A DNA stretch of 64,000 nt from CAWDDG01 sp963801065 (lineage in GTDB: Bacteria > Actinomycetota > Actinomycetes > Jiangellales > Jiangellaceae): assembly GCA_963801065.1 (NCBI GenBank), contig CAWDDG010000004.1, positions 496,001-560,000 of the forward strand, written 5' to 3'. The translations under genes were made by a program, and so were the position numbers. Positions 9,039-17,424 of this stretch are shown piece after piece (position 1 is the stretch's first letter; the number at the start of each line of letters is the position of its first letter). The notes under the pieces are model-generated. The model made no database searches, was not told the origin of the DNA, and saw only the letters and a list, made by a program, of their open reading frames with translations.

Positions 9039-10070
9039 ATGGTGACGTCGCCGGCTGAGGAGAGTGCGGTTGTGATGGCCGCGCGGGCCGGCGACGAGTC
9101 GGCGTTCGGCTCGCTCGTCGAGCGGTACCGACGCGAGCTACAGGTTCATTGCTACCGCATGCTCGGCTCGTTCGAGGACTCCGAGGACCTTGTTCAGGAG
9201 ACTTTCCTGCGAGCGTGGCGCAAGCGCGCGAGCTTCGAAGGGCGCTCCACCTTTCGCGCCTGGCTGTACCGGATCGCGACGAACGCGTGCCTCGACTTCT
9301 TCGCGCGTCACACGCGGCGGCCGGCTCGGCGTCAGGTGGCCGGCTCAACCGATCCGGACGGGGCGATGCCGCCGCCGGCGGAGATCCCGTGGCTCCAGCC
9401 CTATCCGGACGCGCTACTGGACCCGATAGCGCCGAGCGACGCCGAGCCGGAAGCTGCGGTTGTCGCCAAGGAGACGATCGAGCTGGCGTTCCTTGTGGCC
9501 CTTCAGCTTCTGCCGCCGAAGCAGCGGGCGGTCCTGATCCTGCGCGACGTGCTGGGCTGGTCGGCGCAGGAGACCGCCGCACTGCTGGACGTGAGCATCG
9601 CCGCGGTGAAGAGCGCGCTGCAGCGGGCGCGACCGACGCTGAAGGAGCACCTGCCCGCGCAGCGCCTGGAGTGGGCCCCGGCGATGGACCCGAGCGAGGA
9701 GGAGCGAGCAGTGCTACAGCGCTTCATCGAGGCCTCGGAGCGGGCCGATATGCCGGCTCTGGCGGCGCTGCTGCGGGAGGATGCGTGGCAGACGATGCCG
9801 CCGCATCCGGAGTGGTTCGCGGGGCGCGAGGCGATGCTCGCGATGTGGGCGGCGGCCATGATTGGCCCCGATGCGGCGGGCGACTGGCGGCTTCTACCGA
9901 CCCGCGCCAACCGCCAGCCGGCGGCCGCGAACTATCTCCGGACTGCCGGCGACACCCAATTCCTGGCCTCCAACCTCGACGTCCTGCGGGTCGAGAATGG
10001 ACTGGTGGCCGAGGTCACGACGTTCGGTCGCGAGCTGTTCCCGGCCTTCGGCCTGCCCCTCGCGTTGTGA
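9039..10070 (+). CDS. ECF sigma factor with C-terminal SnoaL-like domain (SigG/TIGR02960-like)
   Basis: A 343-residue sigma-70 family protein. Region 2 is at about residues 12-90 (AFGSLVERY, DSEDLVQETFLRAWR) and region 4 at about 145-200 (LPPKQRAVLILRDVLGW, then SIAAVKSALQRAR). The remaining ~140 residues have the SnoaL/NTF2-like pattern (ERADMPALAALLREDAWQTMPP, WFAGREAM). ECF factors with such an extension generally lack a classical anti-sigma factor and use the extra domain for control; none is encoded next to this gene. The exact subgroup and promoter are not known from this sequence. Confidence 0.9.
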   Translation: MVTSPAEESAVVMAARAGDESAFGSLVERYRRELQVHCYRMLGSFEDSEDLVQETFLRAWRKRASFEGRSTFRAWLYRIATNACLDFFARHTRRPARRQVAGSTDPDGAMPPPAEIPWLQPYPDALLDPIAPSDAEPEAAVVAKETIELAFLVALQLLPPKQRAVLILRDVLGWSAQETAALLDVSIAAVKSALQRARPTLKEHLPAQRLEWAPAMDPSEEERAVLQRFIEASERADMPALAALLREDAWQTMPPHPEWFAGREAMLAMWAAAMIGPDAAGDWRLLPTRANRQPAAANYLRTAGDTQFLASNLDVLRVENGLVAEVTTFGRELFPAFGLPLAL

Positions 10071-10080
10071 TGGCGCACTG

Positions 10081-10377
10081 ATGAGGGGCCAGGCTGGGTT
10101 GTCCTTTCTCGACCGGCACCTTCCGGCGTCGTTGGAGCGTCATGTCGTCGTGCTACCGCCCGGCCGTGTCCGCGCGTACGACGCAGCCGAGTGGCGCGGC
10201 GCGATCGTCATGGTCGAGCGCGGTCAGGTCGAGCTCTCCTGGTCGGGCAGCCGTCACCATCGGTTCGGGCGCGGTGATCTGCTTTGGCTGGACGGGCTTC
10301 CGCTCCGCTTCCTCCACAATCGTGGGCTCGAGCCAACCGTGCTGGTCGCCGTGTCGCGGCGCCGCGCAGAGCGCTGA
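10081..10377 (+). CDS. Small cupin-like protein
   Basis: A 98-residue protein beginning 10 nt after the sigma factor stop. The strand pattern HVVVLPPGRVRAYDA, IVMVERGQVELS, FGRGDLLWLDGLPLRF and PTVLVAVSRR resembles a compact cupin or AraC-type sensor barrel. Clear metal ligands are absent. Its position suggests it belongs to the sigma factor operon, possibly as a sensor or modulator; this is inference from context only. Confidence 0.65.
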   Translation: MRGQAGLSFLDRHLPASLERHVVVLPPGRVRAYDAAEWRGAIVMVERGQVELSWSGSRHHRFGRGDLLWLDGLPLRFLHNRGLEPTVLVAVSRRRAER

Positions 10378-10795
10378 GTCTTCGCGTCAGACATTCCCGA
10401 TCCGGCCCCGGCGCTGACCTGGCAGCGGGGCAGTAGGGCGTAGGGCGTCGCGCGCGATGCCGGGTGGTCAGCCAGCTCATGCGCGTGATCACGACGATGC
10501 GCTGAGCCCGGCACGGCGGCGGCTTCTGGACGAAGGGCCGGGCCAACGTGGCGGACCGTGAGCAATCGCGGCCGGGTGCGTCGGGCATCGTGCCTTCGCC
10601 CAGCGGACGGCGCACTGCCCGCGTCTGTCCCGTCGTGGACCAATCCGCAGAAGCCGTAGCACCCTGGGCCGGAGCCGGCCGTGTACTGAGTTCGCGAGGC
10701 GCGATACGACCGAGGTTTCACGCAAGGGAGAACGGGACGAGGCCGCGGTCGAAATGAGAGATCGGCCGTCCACGGGTGTTGTTGCTCGGCTCGCC
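10378..10795. other. Intergenic stretch with no convincing gene
   Basis: Convergent space between the cupin-like gene and the exported hydrolase. The open frames here are GC-driven, have no recognisable domain and no ribosome site. No strong hairpin, tRNA or repeat was seen. Confidence 0.6.
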
Positions 10796-11761
10796 TCAGG
10801 AAGCGCACTCCGGGCCGCCTAGGAACCCGTCGACCTGCCGCGTGAAGTCTTGGTTGCGGCTGAAGAGGAAGGCGTGCGCGTCGTCGGGATAGATCACGAG
10901 CTCGGCATGCGGGATCAGCGACGCCAGCGCGCGTGAGTTGATGACGGGCAAGATCACGTCATGGCTGCCGCCCGCCACGAGCGTAAGCTGCCGAAGCGAT
11001 CCGAGCTCAGGGTAGGCCGGACGACTCGTCCCATTCACGAAGCCGAACACGGCAGTGCCGTGGGCGGAAACGGCCGCCGGCCCCACTGGAGGCACCCGGT
11101 CGTCGCGCCGGTCGATCCGGATCAGCGATGCGTGCCCGAGCGCGCGCCCCGACGCGGTCGGCGCATAGAACAGGCTCAGGCGCTCCTCCTCCGTTCGGGG
11201 CCCTGGCTTGGTGAGGAGCTGCAGGATCTCCGGCGACGGGCCCGCCGTATTCGGCCCTCCGCCTGGGTGGGTGCTGGCGAGGATCAGGCAGTGCACCGAA
11301 TCGGGTGAGTCCAGCGCGAGTCGCTGGGCGACCATGCCGCCGAGCGACCAGCCCAGGACGTCGGCCGTGCCCAGATCGAGCGCCTCGATGAAGCTGGCGA
11401 CGTCTGCGGCAAGCGCGTCGACGCTGTTGCGAGGTACTCCGGTGCTGCCGCCCACGCCGGCGTAGTCGACCAGGATGACGCGGTGCTCGCGAGCCAGGGC
11501 GTCGAGCAGGGCAGGATCCCAGTCGTCCATCGTTGCGCGGAAGCGCTGGAGAAACAGGAGCGGCCGGCCCTGGCCGAACGAGCGGTACGCGATAGTGGCG
11601 TCCCCGACCTGGACGGTCTGGGTGGGCGCCGTGCGGGCCGTCGGCTGTGCGCCGTCGGCCACTCCGGGGCCGGCCAGAGCGAGAAGCGAGGTCAGGACGA
11701 CGGCCGTCCCCAGCCCTCGTGTCGGTCGGCTTCTCACGGTGTGGTCGCGGGAGGGGGTCAT
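10796..11761 (-). CDS. Exported alpha/beta hydrolase
   Basis: A 321-residue hydrolase with an N-terminal signal peptide (basic start, hydrophobic TAVVLTSLLALAGPGVA, cleavage near residue 37). The nucleophile elbow GWSLGG carries the catalytic Ser, preceded by the DYAGVGGSTG region, and DDAHAF near the end supplies the likely His. The ATG at 11761 is chosen over a longer frame because AAGGAG stands 6 nt upstream. It is co-directional with and downstream of a TetR gene. A shared operator-like dyad upstream of both suggests TetR control. Substrate unknown. Confidence 0.85.
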   Translation of the reverse strand: MTPSRDHTVRSRPTRGLGTAVVLTSLLALAGPGVADGAQPTARTAPTQTVQVGDATIAYRSFGQGRPLLFLQRFRATMDDWDPALLDALAREHRVILVDYAGVGGSTGVPRNSVDALAADVASFIEALDLGTADVLGWSLGGMVAQRLALDSPDSVHCLILASTHPGGGPNTAGPSPEILQLLTKPGPRTEEERLSLFYAPTASGRALGHASLIRIDRRDDRVPPVGPAAVSAHGTAVFGFVNGTSRPAYPELGSLRQLTLVAGGSHDVILPVINSRALASLIPHAELVIYPDDAHAFLFSRNQDFTRQVDGFLGGPECAS

Positions 11762-11771
11762 CGTGCGCTCC

Positions 11772-11787
11772 TTCTGTACTATCCAGT
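11772..11787. promoter_or_regulatory. Candidate TetR operator upstream of the exported hydrolase
   Basis: The 16-nt site TTCTGTACTATCCAGT has a CTG-N7-CAG dyad core and matches the site upstream of the tetR gene at 13 of 16 positions. It lies directly ahead of the hydrolase ribosome site, where repressor binding would block transcription. Confidence 0.45.
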
Positions 11788-11837
11788 CCATAATTGGCCA
11801 AAAAGAGAAGAGCGGGCCCGGGCCCGCACTGCATCGG

Positions 11838-12416
11838 TTACTCGAGCGCCCTTAGCGTCACCTCCACCACGTCGTCCGCCACCGCACGCTCGCTCATTTT
11901 TGACAGCCACCGGATGCTGTAGAGAGCGGTAGCCAGAAAGCGTGAGGTCGCCTCCGTATCCATGCCCGGGTCAAACTCGCCCGACCGCTGACCGCGCTCG
12001 AGCGCAGCGCGAATGACACGGGCTGTCCCGCCAAAGCTGTCCCGGGCCCGGCGCCTGACCGCCGCGTCCGAACCGGCAAGCTCAGCCACCGAGTTCACCA
12101 TCAGGCAGCCACGGCGACTCGTGTCGGCGAACATCGCCTCGATAGTCCCCCGCAGCGCCCCGGCGATCCCCGCGCGGGCGGACGGAGCCGATTCGAGGAT
12201 CTCCGTGAGGCCCGCCAGGCGGTCGGCGCGGTAACGGTCGAGGGCCGCCAGGAACAGCGAGTGCTTATCGCGGAACTCGTTGTAGAGGCTGCCCCGGCCG
12301 AGGCGCATCGCTGTCGTCAGGTCATCGACCGAGGTCGCCTGGTAGCCGCGCGACCAGAAGACATCGAGCGCCCGCTCGACGACACGATCGCGATCGAATT
12401 CCTTCGGTCGGCCCAT
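11838..12416 (-). CDS. TetR/AcrR-family transcriptional repressor
   Basis: A 192-residue TetR protein. The N-terminal helix-turn-helix is clear (GYQATSVDDLTTAMRLGRGSLYNEF, residues ~25-49), followed by an all-helical ligand-binding domain with a TetR_C_16-like RRGCLMVNSVAELA segment. It starts with ATG and is read toward the exported hydrolase. A CTG-N7-CAG dyad lies 21 nt upstream of the start and again before the hydrolase, so autoregulation plus control of the hydrolase is likely. The ligand is unknown. Confidence 0.9.
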   Translation of the reverse strand: MGRPKEFDRDRVVERALDVFWSRGYQATSVDDLTTAMRLGRGSLYNEFRDKHSLFLAALDRYRADRLAGLTEILESAPSARAGIAGALRGTIEAMFADTSRRGCLMVNSVAELAGSDAAVRRRARDSFGGTARVIRAALERGQRSGEFDPGMDTEATSRFLATALYSIRWLSKMSERAVADDVVEVTLRALE

Positions 12417-12436
12417 ACTGCACTGACCCTATGGCG

Positions 12437-12452
12437 TTCTGTATTAGTCAGT
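12437..12452. promoter_or_regulatory. Candidate TetR autoregulatory operator
   Basis: TTCTGTATTAGTCAGT, upstream of the tetR start, overlaps a plausible minus-strand promoter (-35 TTGACT). It shares 13 of 16 bases and the CTG-N7-CAG dyad with the site before the hydrolase at 11772. Confidence 0.45.
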
Positions 12453-12542
12453 CAAGAACCATATCAGGGCCACGCCAGCGAACCTGGCCTGATCCTCGGC
12501 GGTACGTGGTCGGATCGCGCCGGCACAGCGCGAGCCGACTCG

Positions 12543-14140
12543 TCAGATCACATCGACGTTGGCCATCATCGCCATGTCCTCATGCTCGAGGTTGTGGCAG
12601 TGCAGCACGTACCGTCCGCGGAAGCCGGTGAAGCGCACGAGCACCGCGACGACCTCGTATGGCCTGAGGTCGACGGTGTCCTTCCAGCCGGCGTCGAACG
12701 GTGCCGGGTCGGTTCCGTTGCGGGTGAGCACCTGGAAGTGCCCGAGGTGCAGGTGAACCGGATGATGGAAGTCGCTGGTGAACGTCCACAGCTCCGTGGT
12801 GTCGAGCGTGGGACTCGCGAGTGCCTCGGACGGGTCGAACGGATCGCCGTTGATCGTCCACATCTGACCGCCGCCGTCAGATCCCGCTATCGTGCGGCGG
12901 AAGTCGAACCGTCGCCGCCGTACGGCCTGTCGACGAGCGAGCGGCTCCACGTCCGCGAGCGTCGACCGGGACCTGGCTGTCATCGGACTCGCGCCGGCTG
13001 ATCCGGAAGCGCATCACGTCCCGTGTCGCACCGTTGCCGAGCCTGTTGACAAGCGTGACCTCGGTGTCGACCGGGTAAGCGGCGAAGTCGATGACGACGT
13101 CGGCCCGCTCCGCGGGAGCGATGGCGAAGACGTCGAGTTCCTGAGGGTGTGGCGAGCAGCCCGATGTCACTGCCCACCTGCACGAACACGAGCCCTCCGG
13201 CGGCGTCGGGTCGAGCCGGAGCCGGAAGCGCCGCGCGTTCGACACGTTCAGCAGGCGGAACCGGTAGCGCGTCGTGGACACGTCGAGCACGGGCCACGGT
13301 GACCCGTTGACGAGGATGGCGTCGCCCTCGACGCCCTGGTGGTACTCGCCTTCGACGCCGGGCTCATCCAGCAAGGTCGGGTCGAGCGGCGGGGTAGCGG
13401 AACGAGCCGTCCTCCTCGAAGGCCCGGTCGCAGATCATCAGCGGGACATCCTTGTCGCCCTTGGGCAGCGGCAGGGCGTCGTCGACGTCGTCGCGCAGGA
13501 TGAAGAAGCCGGCCAGGCCGCGCCAGACCTGCGGAGCGGTGAAGTCCATCCGGTGGTCGTGGTACCAGAGCGTCGCGGCGGCCTGGTCGAGCGGGTACTC
13601 GTGCTCCTTCGAGCCGATGTCGAGCTTCCACACCGACGCGTCATGCTCAGCGTGGATGGCACCGCCAGGTGCGAAATCGGCAAGCGTCTCCGGGACGATC
13701 AGATGCGTCGGATAGCCGTCGGACTCGGCCGGCGTGACGCCGCCGTGCAGGTGGGTGGACGTCGGCACCGGCAACTCGTTGGTGATCCTGACGCTGATCG
13801 GACGGCCACTCCGGACGTCGAACGTCGGACCTGGGAACGTCCCGTCGAAGCCCAGACCTCGGTGCGCGTTCCGGGGATGATCTCCATCTGTGCGGGACGC
13901 TGGACGAGCTCGTATGCGTCGGACCCACCGAGCGTGCCCAGCGGACGCGCCAGCAAGGGCACGGGAAGGGGCACCGCGAACCGCTCGGGCAGCGACAGTC
14001 GGCTGGTCAGCAGCGCGCCGGCGCGCTCGGTGGTGAGTGACCCACATCCGGAGACGCCGAGGGACGCCGCGGCCCCCGCGCCCCCGATCACGGCCAGGAA
14101 GCGGTGCCGGGAGAGCGGGATACCCGCCCGGACGTCCCAT
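12543..14140 (-). pseudogene. Multicopper oxidase (CotA/bilirubin-oxidase type), broken by several frameshifts
   Basis: The joined reading frames give a ~530-residue multicopper oxidase. All copper motifs survive: THLHGG, LWYHDHRMD, HPVHLHLGHFQV and HCHNLEHEDMAMM. The N terminus would read as a lipoprotein or Tat-like signal (SRHRFLAVIGGAGAAASLG ending in SGCGS). At least six single-base indels break the frame, near 14125, 13852, 13392, 13193, 13143 and 12968. Most lie in short G or C runs, and homology continues across each. Either the gene is recently decayed or this stretch has sequence errors. It is coupled (TGATG) to the upstream membrane protein. Confidence 0.85.
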
Positions 14141-14485
14141 CAGACCACTGCGGACTGACGTCGCGACTTCGACCTGGCGACCCACATGCCGGGCGACCAC
14201 GCCCAGACGAGCATCGCGACGGCAAACCCGAAAAGCAGCACCCCCAGCGGAAAATGCAGGGCGAGCAGCCGCGCATATCCGAAGCCCCTGGATCTGACCT
14301 ACCAGGAACATTAGGACGCTGGCCCAGATCGGCCACGCCGCGCCGCGGCCCGGTCGCCAGAACAGGATGGAGGCGATTCTCAGCAGCGGCACGGCCAGCA
14401 GGGTGAACGCGGCCTCGCACACGACCAACCCCACGGCGTAGGGCACCGCCGCGAGTGGGGCCGCCGTCGCTCCCTGGACGACCAC
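14140..14485 (-). pseudogene. Small membrane protein, frameshifted
   Basis: About 115 residues in three hydrophobic helices (VPYAVGLVVCEAAFTLLAV, WPIWASVLMFLVGQI, LALHFPLGVLLFGFAVAML), ending in a basic tail. One extra base in the GGGG run near 14283 shifts the frame in the middle; removing it restores a continuous protein. The pattern resembles small multi-helix DUF6220-type proteins, but this is tentative and the start is uncertain because the frame stays open upstream. Its stop shares one base with the oxidase start, so the pair forms an operon. Confidence 0.5.
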
Positions 14486-14657
14486 GATCCCGGCGGCGGG
14501 AGGCGCATTGTTGGTGCCCTCGGCGCAGCCGGGGTTCCAGCGGCGGTCGTCGACGACGAGCGCTGGCCAGGAGCCGTCGTCTCGGTGGCGGCGTACCGCT
14601 AAGAGCGATCGTGAAAAGGGCTGGCCGCGGACCGCTCCGTCGATTAGACACACGGGC

Positions 14658-15893
14658 GTGACCGCCGACGACCTCGAGCTCCGAACGTCCGGACCTGACG
14701 AGTTGCCCCAGCTGATCACGCTGATCACCGGCGCGTTCCTCCGCGACGTCGAAGACGACGAGATGGACGTCCATCGTCTCGTCGCCGAGCCCGACCGGAC
14801 GCACGTCGTCACCGATTCCGACAGCGTGGTCGCGACCGGCGCGGTGCTGACCCGCGACATGACCGTGCCCGGCGCGACGATCCCGGTCGGGCATGTCACT
14901 GGGGTTGCAGTCGCGTCCACCCACCGGCGGCGCGGCCTGTTGACCCGGATCATGTCGGCTCAGCTGCAGGCTGTCCGCGACCGTGGCACCGAGCCGGTGG
15001 CCGCGCTGTGGGCCAGCGAGGGTGGGATCTACGGAAGGTTCGGGTACGGGCTCGCGTCCTGGCAAGTGCAGTACGACATCTCGACCCGCGAGACCGCGCT
15101 GCCCGCGCCCACGACGGCGCCGGCCGGCCGGCTCCGGCAGGCCGTCCCCAAGGACGTGGTCGACGCGATGGGCAGGGTTCACGACCGCGCGCGCGCAGAC
15201 CGTCCCGGCATGTCGAGCCGAGATGAGCGGTGGTGGAGGTTCCTCACGGCCGACCCGAGGTCGTGGCGGCGGGACACCTCGGCGGAGCGTGCCGTGCTGT
15301 ACGAGGTGGGTGACGACGTCGAGGGCTACGCGCTCTGGCGGGTCAAGCGGGGCTGGGAGTGGACCGGACCGAGCGGTGAGGTTGCGGTCACCGAGGTCGT
15401 GGCGCCCAGCATCGACGCGTACACGGCACTGTGGCAGTTCCTGCTCTCGATCGACCTGACCCGCTCGGTGAAGTACCGCTTCGCCTCCCTCGACGAGCCG
15501 CTTGCCTACCTTTTGACCAACCCCGGTGCGTTGGGGACGTCGGTCACGCCAGGTCTGTGGATCCGAGTCGTCGACGTTCCCGGTGCGCTGGCCGCCCGTC
15601 GCTATGCCGCGCCGGTCGACCTCGTGCTCGAGGTCTCCGATGCCGTCCTGCCGGGCAACTCCGCGCGTTGGCACCTCACTGGCGATCGTTCCTCGGCGCG
15701 ATGTGAGGCGGTGGCGTCGGGGCCCGACCTCGTGCTGGACGTCCGTCACCTGGGTGCGGCGTACCTGGGCGGTGCGTCGCTGCAGTCGCTCGCCGCTGCC
15801 GGCTTGGTCACCGAGCTCAGCCCCGGCAGCCTGGCCGCGGCCTCTGCGGCCTTCGGCTGGGAACGCCCACCGCTGTCGATCGAGACCTTCTAG
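14658..15893 (+). CDS. Eis-like GNAT N-acetyltransferase
   Basis: A 411-residue protein of the Eis type: an N-terminal GNAT domain (residues ~1-130, with acetyl-CoA loop VASTHRRRGLLTRIM), a second GNAT-like domain and a C-terminal SCP2-like domain. The chain ends in ETF; in M. tuberculosis Eis the terminal Phe carboxylate acts as the general base, so this ending is consistent with activity. Eis enzymes acetylate amines of aminoglycosides and other substrates. The GTG start sits 7 nt after a TAGACA box, suggesting a leaderless mRNA. Confidence 0.9.
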   Translation: MTADDLELRTSGPDELPQLITLITGAFLRDVEDDEMDVHRLVAEPDRTHVVTDSDSVVATGAVLTRDMTVPGATIPVGHVTGVAVASTHRRRGLLTRIMSAQLQAVRDRGTEPVAALWASEGGIYGRFGYGLASWQVQYDISTRETALPAPTTAPAGRLRQAVPKDVVDAMGRVHDRARADRPGMSSRDERWWRFLTADPRSWRRDTSAERAVLYEVGDDVEGYALWRVKRGWEWTGPSGEVAVTEVVAPSIDAYTALWQFLLSIDLTRSVKYRFASLDEPLAYLLTNPGALGTSVTPGLWIRVVDVPGALAARRYAAPVDLVLEVSDAVLPGNSARWHLTGDRSSARCEAVASGPDLVLDVRHLGAAYLGGASLQSLAAAGLVTELSPGSLAAASAAFGWERPPLSIETF

Positions 15894-15915
15894 CTCCGTC
15901 GGGCCGAGCCGTGCT

Positions 15916-16119
15916 TTAGGTCCCGCTGGCCTTGGCGAGCGCGAGTTGGATGGCCCGCTGGTCGCCGGAGTCGATCTGCGCAATGAGTTTCTTCGCCTGG
16001 GCGCCGGCAACGGTCGTCACCTGACGTCCGTTTCGGCTGATGAAGACCTGGCCGTTCTTGGTGACGCGGTACTCGAACGGGTCCTCTGCGAGCCGCCCAC
16101 GCCGGTCGACCTTGCTCAT
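15916..16119 (-). CDS. Small conserved basic protein
   Basis: A 67-residue protein overlapping the aminotransferase stop by ATGA. It starts MSKVDRRGRLAEDPFEYRVTK, continues with a beta-like stretch (GQVFISRNGRQVTTV) and ends in a helical AKKLIAQI region. No known domain is recognised. The coupling suggests co-translation with the aminotransferase upstream, but no role can be inferred. Confidence 0.65.
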   Translation of the reverse strand: MSKVDRRGRLAEDPFEYRVTKNGQVFISRNGRQVTTVAGAQAKKLIAQIDSGDQRAIQLALAKASGT

Positions 16120-17327
16120 TGGCTATAACCCTCGAGGAAGTGCGCGAACCGACCGATGGCAGCCTCGAGGTCGTCGACGTGAGGCAGCGTGACGATGCGC
16201 AGGTGGTCGGGCCGCGGCCAGTTGAACCCAGTGCCCTGGACGAGGAGCAGGTGCTCCTGGAGCAGCAGGTCCAGCACGAACTTCTCGTCGTCGTGGATCG
16301 GATATACGGCGGGATCCAGGCGCGGAAAGACGTAGAGCGCACCGCGTGGCTTCACACAGCTCACCCCCGGGATGTCGCTGAGCAGCTTCCAGGCGCGCTC
16401 GCGTTGGTCATGCAGCCGTCCGCCCGGCAGGACCAGGTCGTGGATGCTCTGCCGGCCACCGAGGGCGGTCTGGATGGCGTGTTGCGCGGGCACGTTCGCA
16501 CACAGCCGCATGTTGGCCAGAATGTCCAGCCCTTCGACATAGTCACGGGCGTTCTGGCGCGGACCGGACACGACCATCCAGCCCGACCGGAAGCCGGCCA
16601 CCCGGTACGCCTTGGAGAGCCCGTTGAACGTCAGGCAGAGCAGGTCAGGTGCCAGCGCCGCGGTGGCGACGTGCTCGGTGTCGTCGTAGAGGATCTTGTC
16701 GTAGATCTCGTCCGAGAGCAGGACGAGCTCATGCTGGCGGGCCAACTCGACGATGCCGTCGAGCACCTGGCGCGAGTAGACGGCGCCGGTCGGGTTGTTC
16801 GGGTTGATGACGACCAGGGCCTTGGTCCGCGGACCGATCTTGGCGGCGACGTCGTCGAGGTCGGGGAACCAGTCGGCGCTCTCGTCGCACAGGTAATGGA
16901 CCGGAGTTCCCCCGGCGAGGCTGACCGCAGCTGTCCACAGCGGGTAGTCGGGCGCCGGGATGAGCACCTCGTCGCCGTCGTCGAGCATCGCCTGCATGGC
17001 CATCACGATGAGCTCCGAGACACCGTTGCCCAGGTAGACGTCGGCCACGTCGATGCCCGGAATCCCCTTCGCCTGGTGGTACTGGACGACGGCGCGCCGC
17101 GCGGGCAGCAGGCCCTTGGAGTCGCAGTAGCCCTGCGCGGTGGGCAGACCCCGGATCACGTCCTGGAGGATCTCGTCGGGCGCATCGAAGCCGAACGGCG
17201 CCGGGTTGCCGATGTTGAGCTTGAGGATGTGATGCCCTTCCTCCTCGAGCCGCTTGGCATGCTCGAGAACCGGGCCGCGGATGTCGTAGCAGACGTTCGC
17301 GAGCTTGCGGGACTGGCTGACCTGCAT
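16116..17327 (-). CDS. AlaA-type pyridoxal-phosphate aminotransferase
   Basis: A 403-residue class I/II aminotransferase. It follows the AlaA family closely at the N terminus (SRKLANVCYDIRGPVLEHAK, LNIGNPAPFGFDAPDEI), has the PLP Lys in NGLSKAYRVAGFRSGW at about residue 243, and keeps NPNNPTGAVYS and the C-terminal Arg of HLRIVTLP. AlaA converts pyruvate and glutamate to alanine and 2-oxoglutarate. It is divergent from a MarR-GNAT gene and followed, with ATGA overlap, by the 67-residue protein. Confidence 0.92.
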   Translation of the reverse strand: MQVSQSRKLANVCYDIRGPVLEHAKRLEEEGHHILKLNIGNPAPFGFDAPDEILQDVIRGLPTAQGYCDSKGLLPARRAVVQYHQAKGIPGIDVADVYLGNGVSELIVMAMQAMLDDGDEVLIPAPDYPLWTAAVSLAGGTPVHYLCDESADWFPDLDDVAAKIGPRTKALVVINPNNPTGAVYSRQVLDGIVELARQHELVLLSDEIYDKILYDDTEHVATAALAPDLLCLTFNGLSKAYRVAGFRSGWMVVSGPRQNARDYVEGLDILANMRLCANVPAQHAIQTALGGRQSIHDLVLPGGRLHDQRERAWKLLSDIPGVSCVKPRGALYVFPRLDPAVYPIHDDEKFVLDLLLQEHLLLVQGTGFNWPRPDHLRIVTLPHVDDLEAAIGRFAHFLEGYSQ

Positions 17328-17424
17328 GCGCCCCAGCGTCTCATCGTGCCGCCGACCGCAGCGGACGGGTCCACGGAGCGGATAATCATTGACTCAGGCA
17401 ACGGTTTTGCCGACGATGGTGACC

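Noticed and set aside
10254..10808. Several 60-180-codon frames between the cupin-like and exported hydrolase genes
   Set aside because: They are GC-biased frames without family similarity or plausible starts.
14088..16010. 640-codon minus-strand frame opposite the Eis-like gene
   Set aside because: Only the part near 14.1-14.5 kb shows membrane-protein features; the rest is Arg/Pro/Gly-rich antisense of the acetyltransferase.
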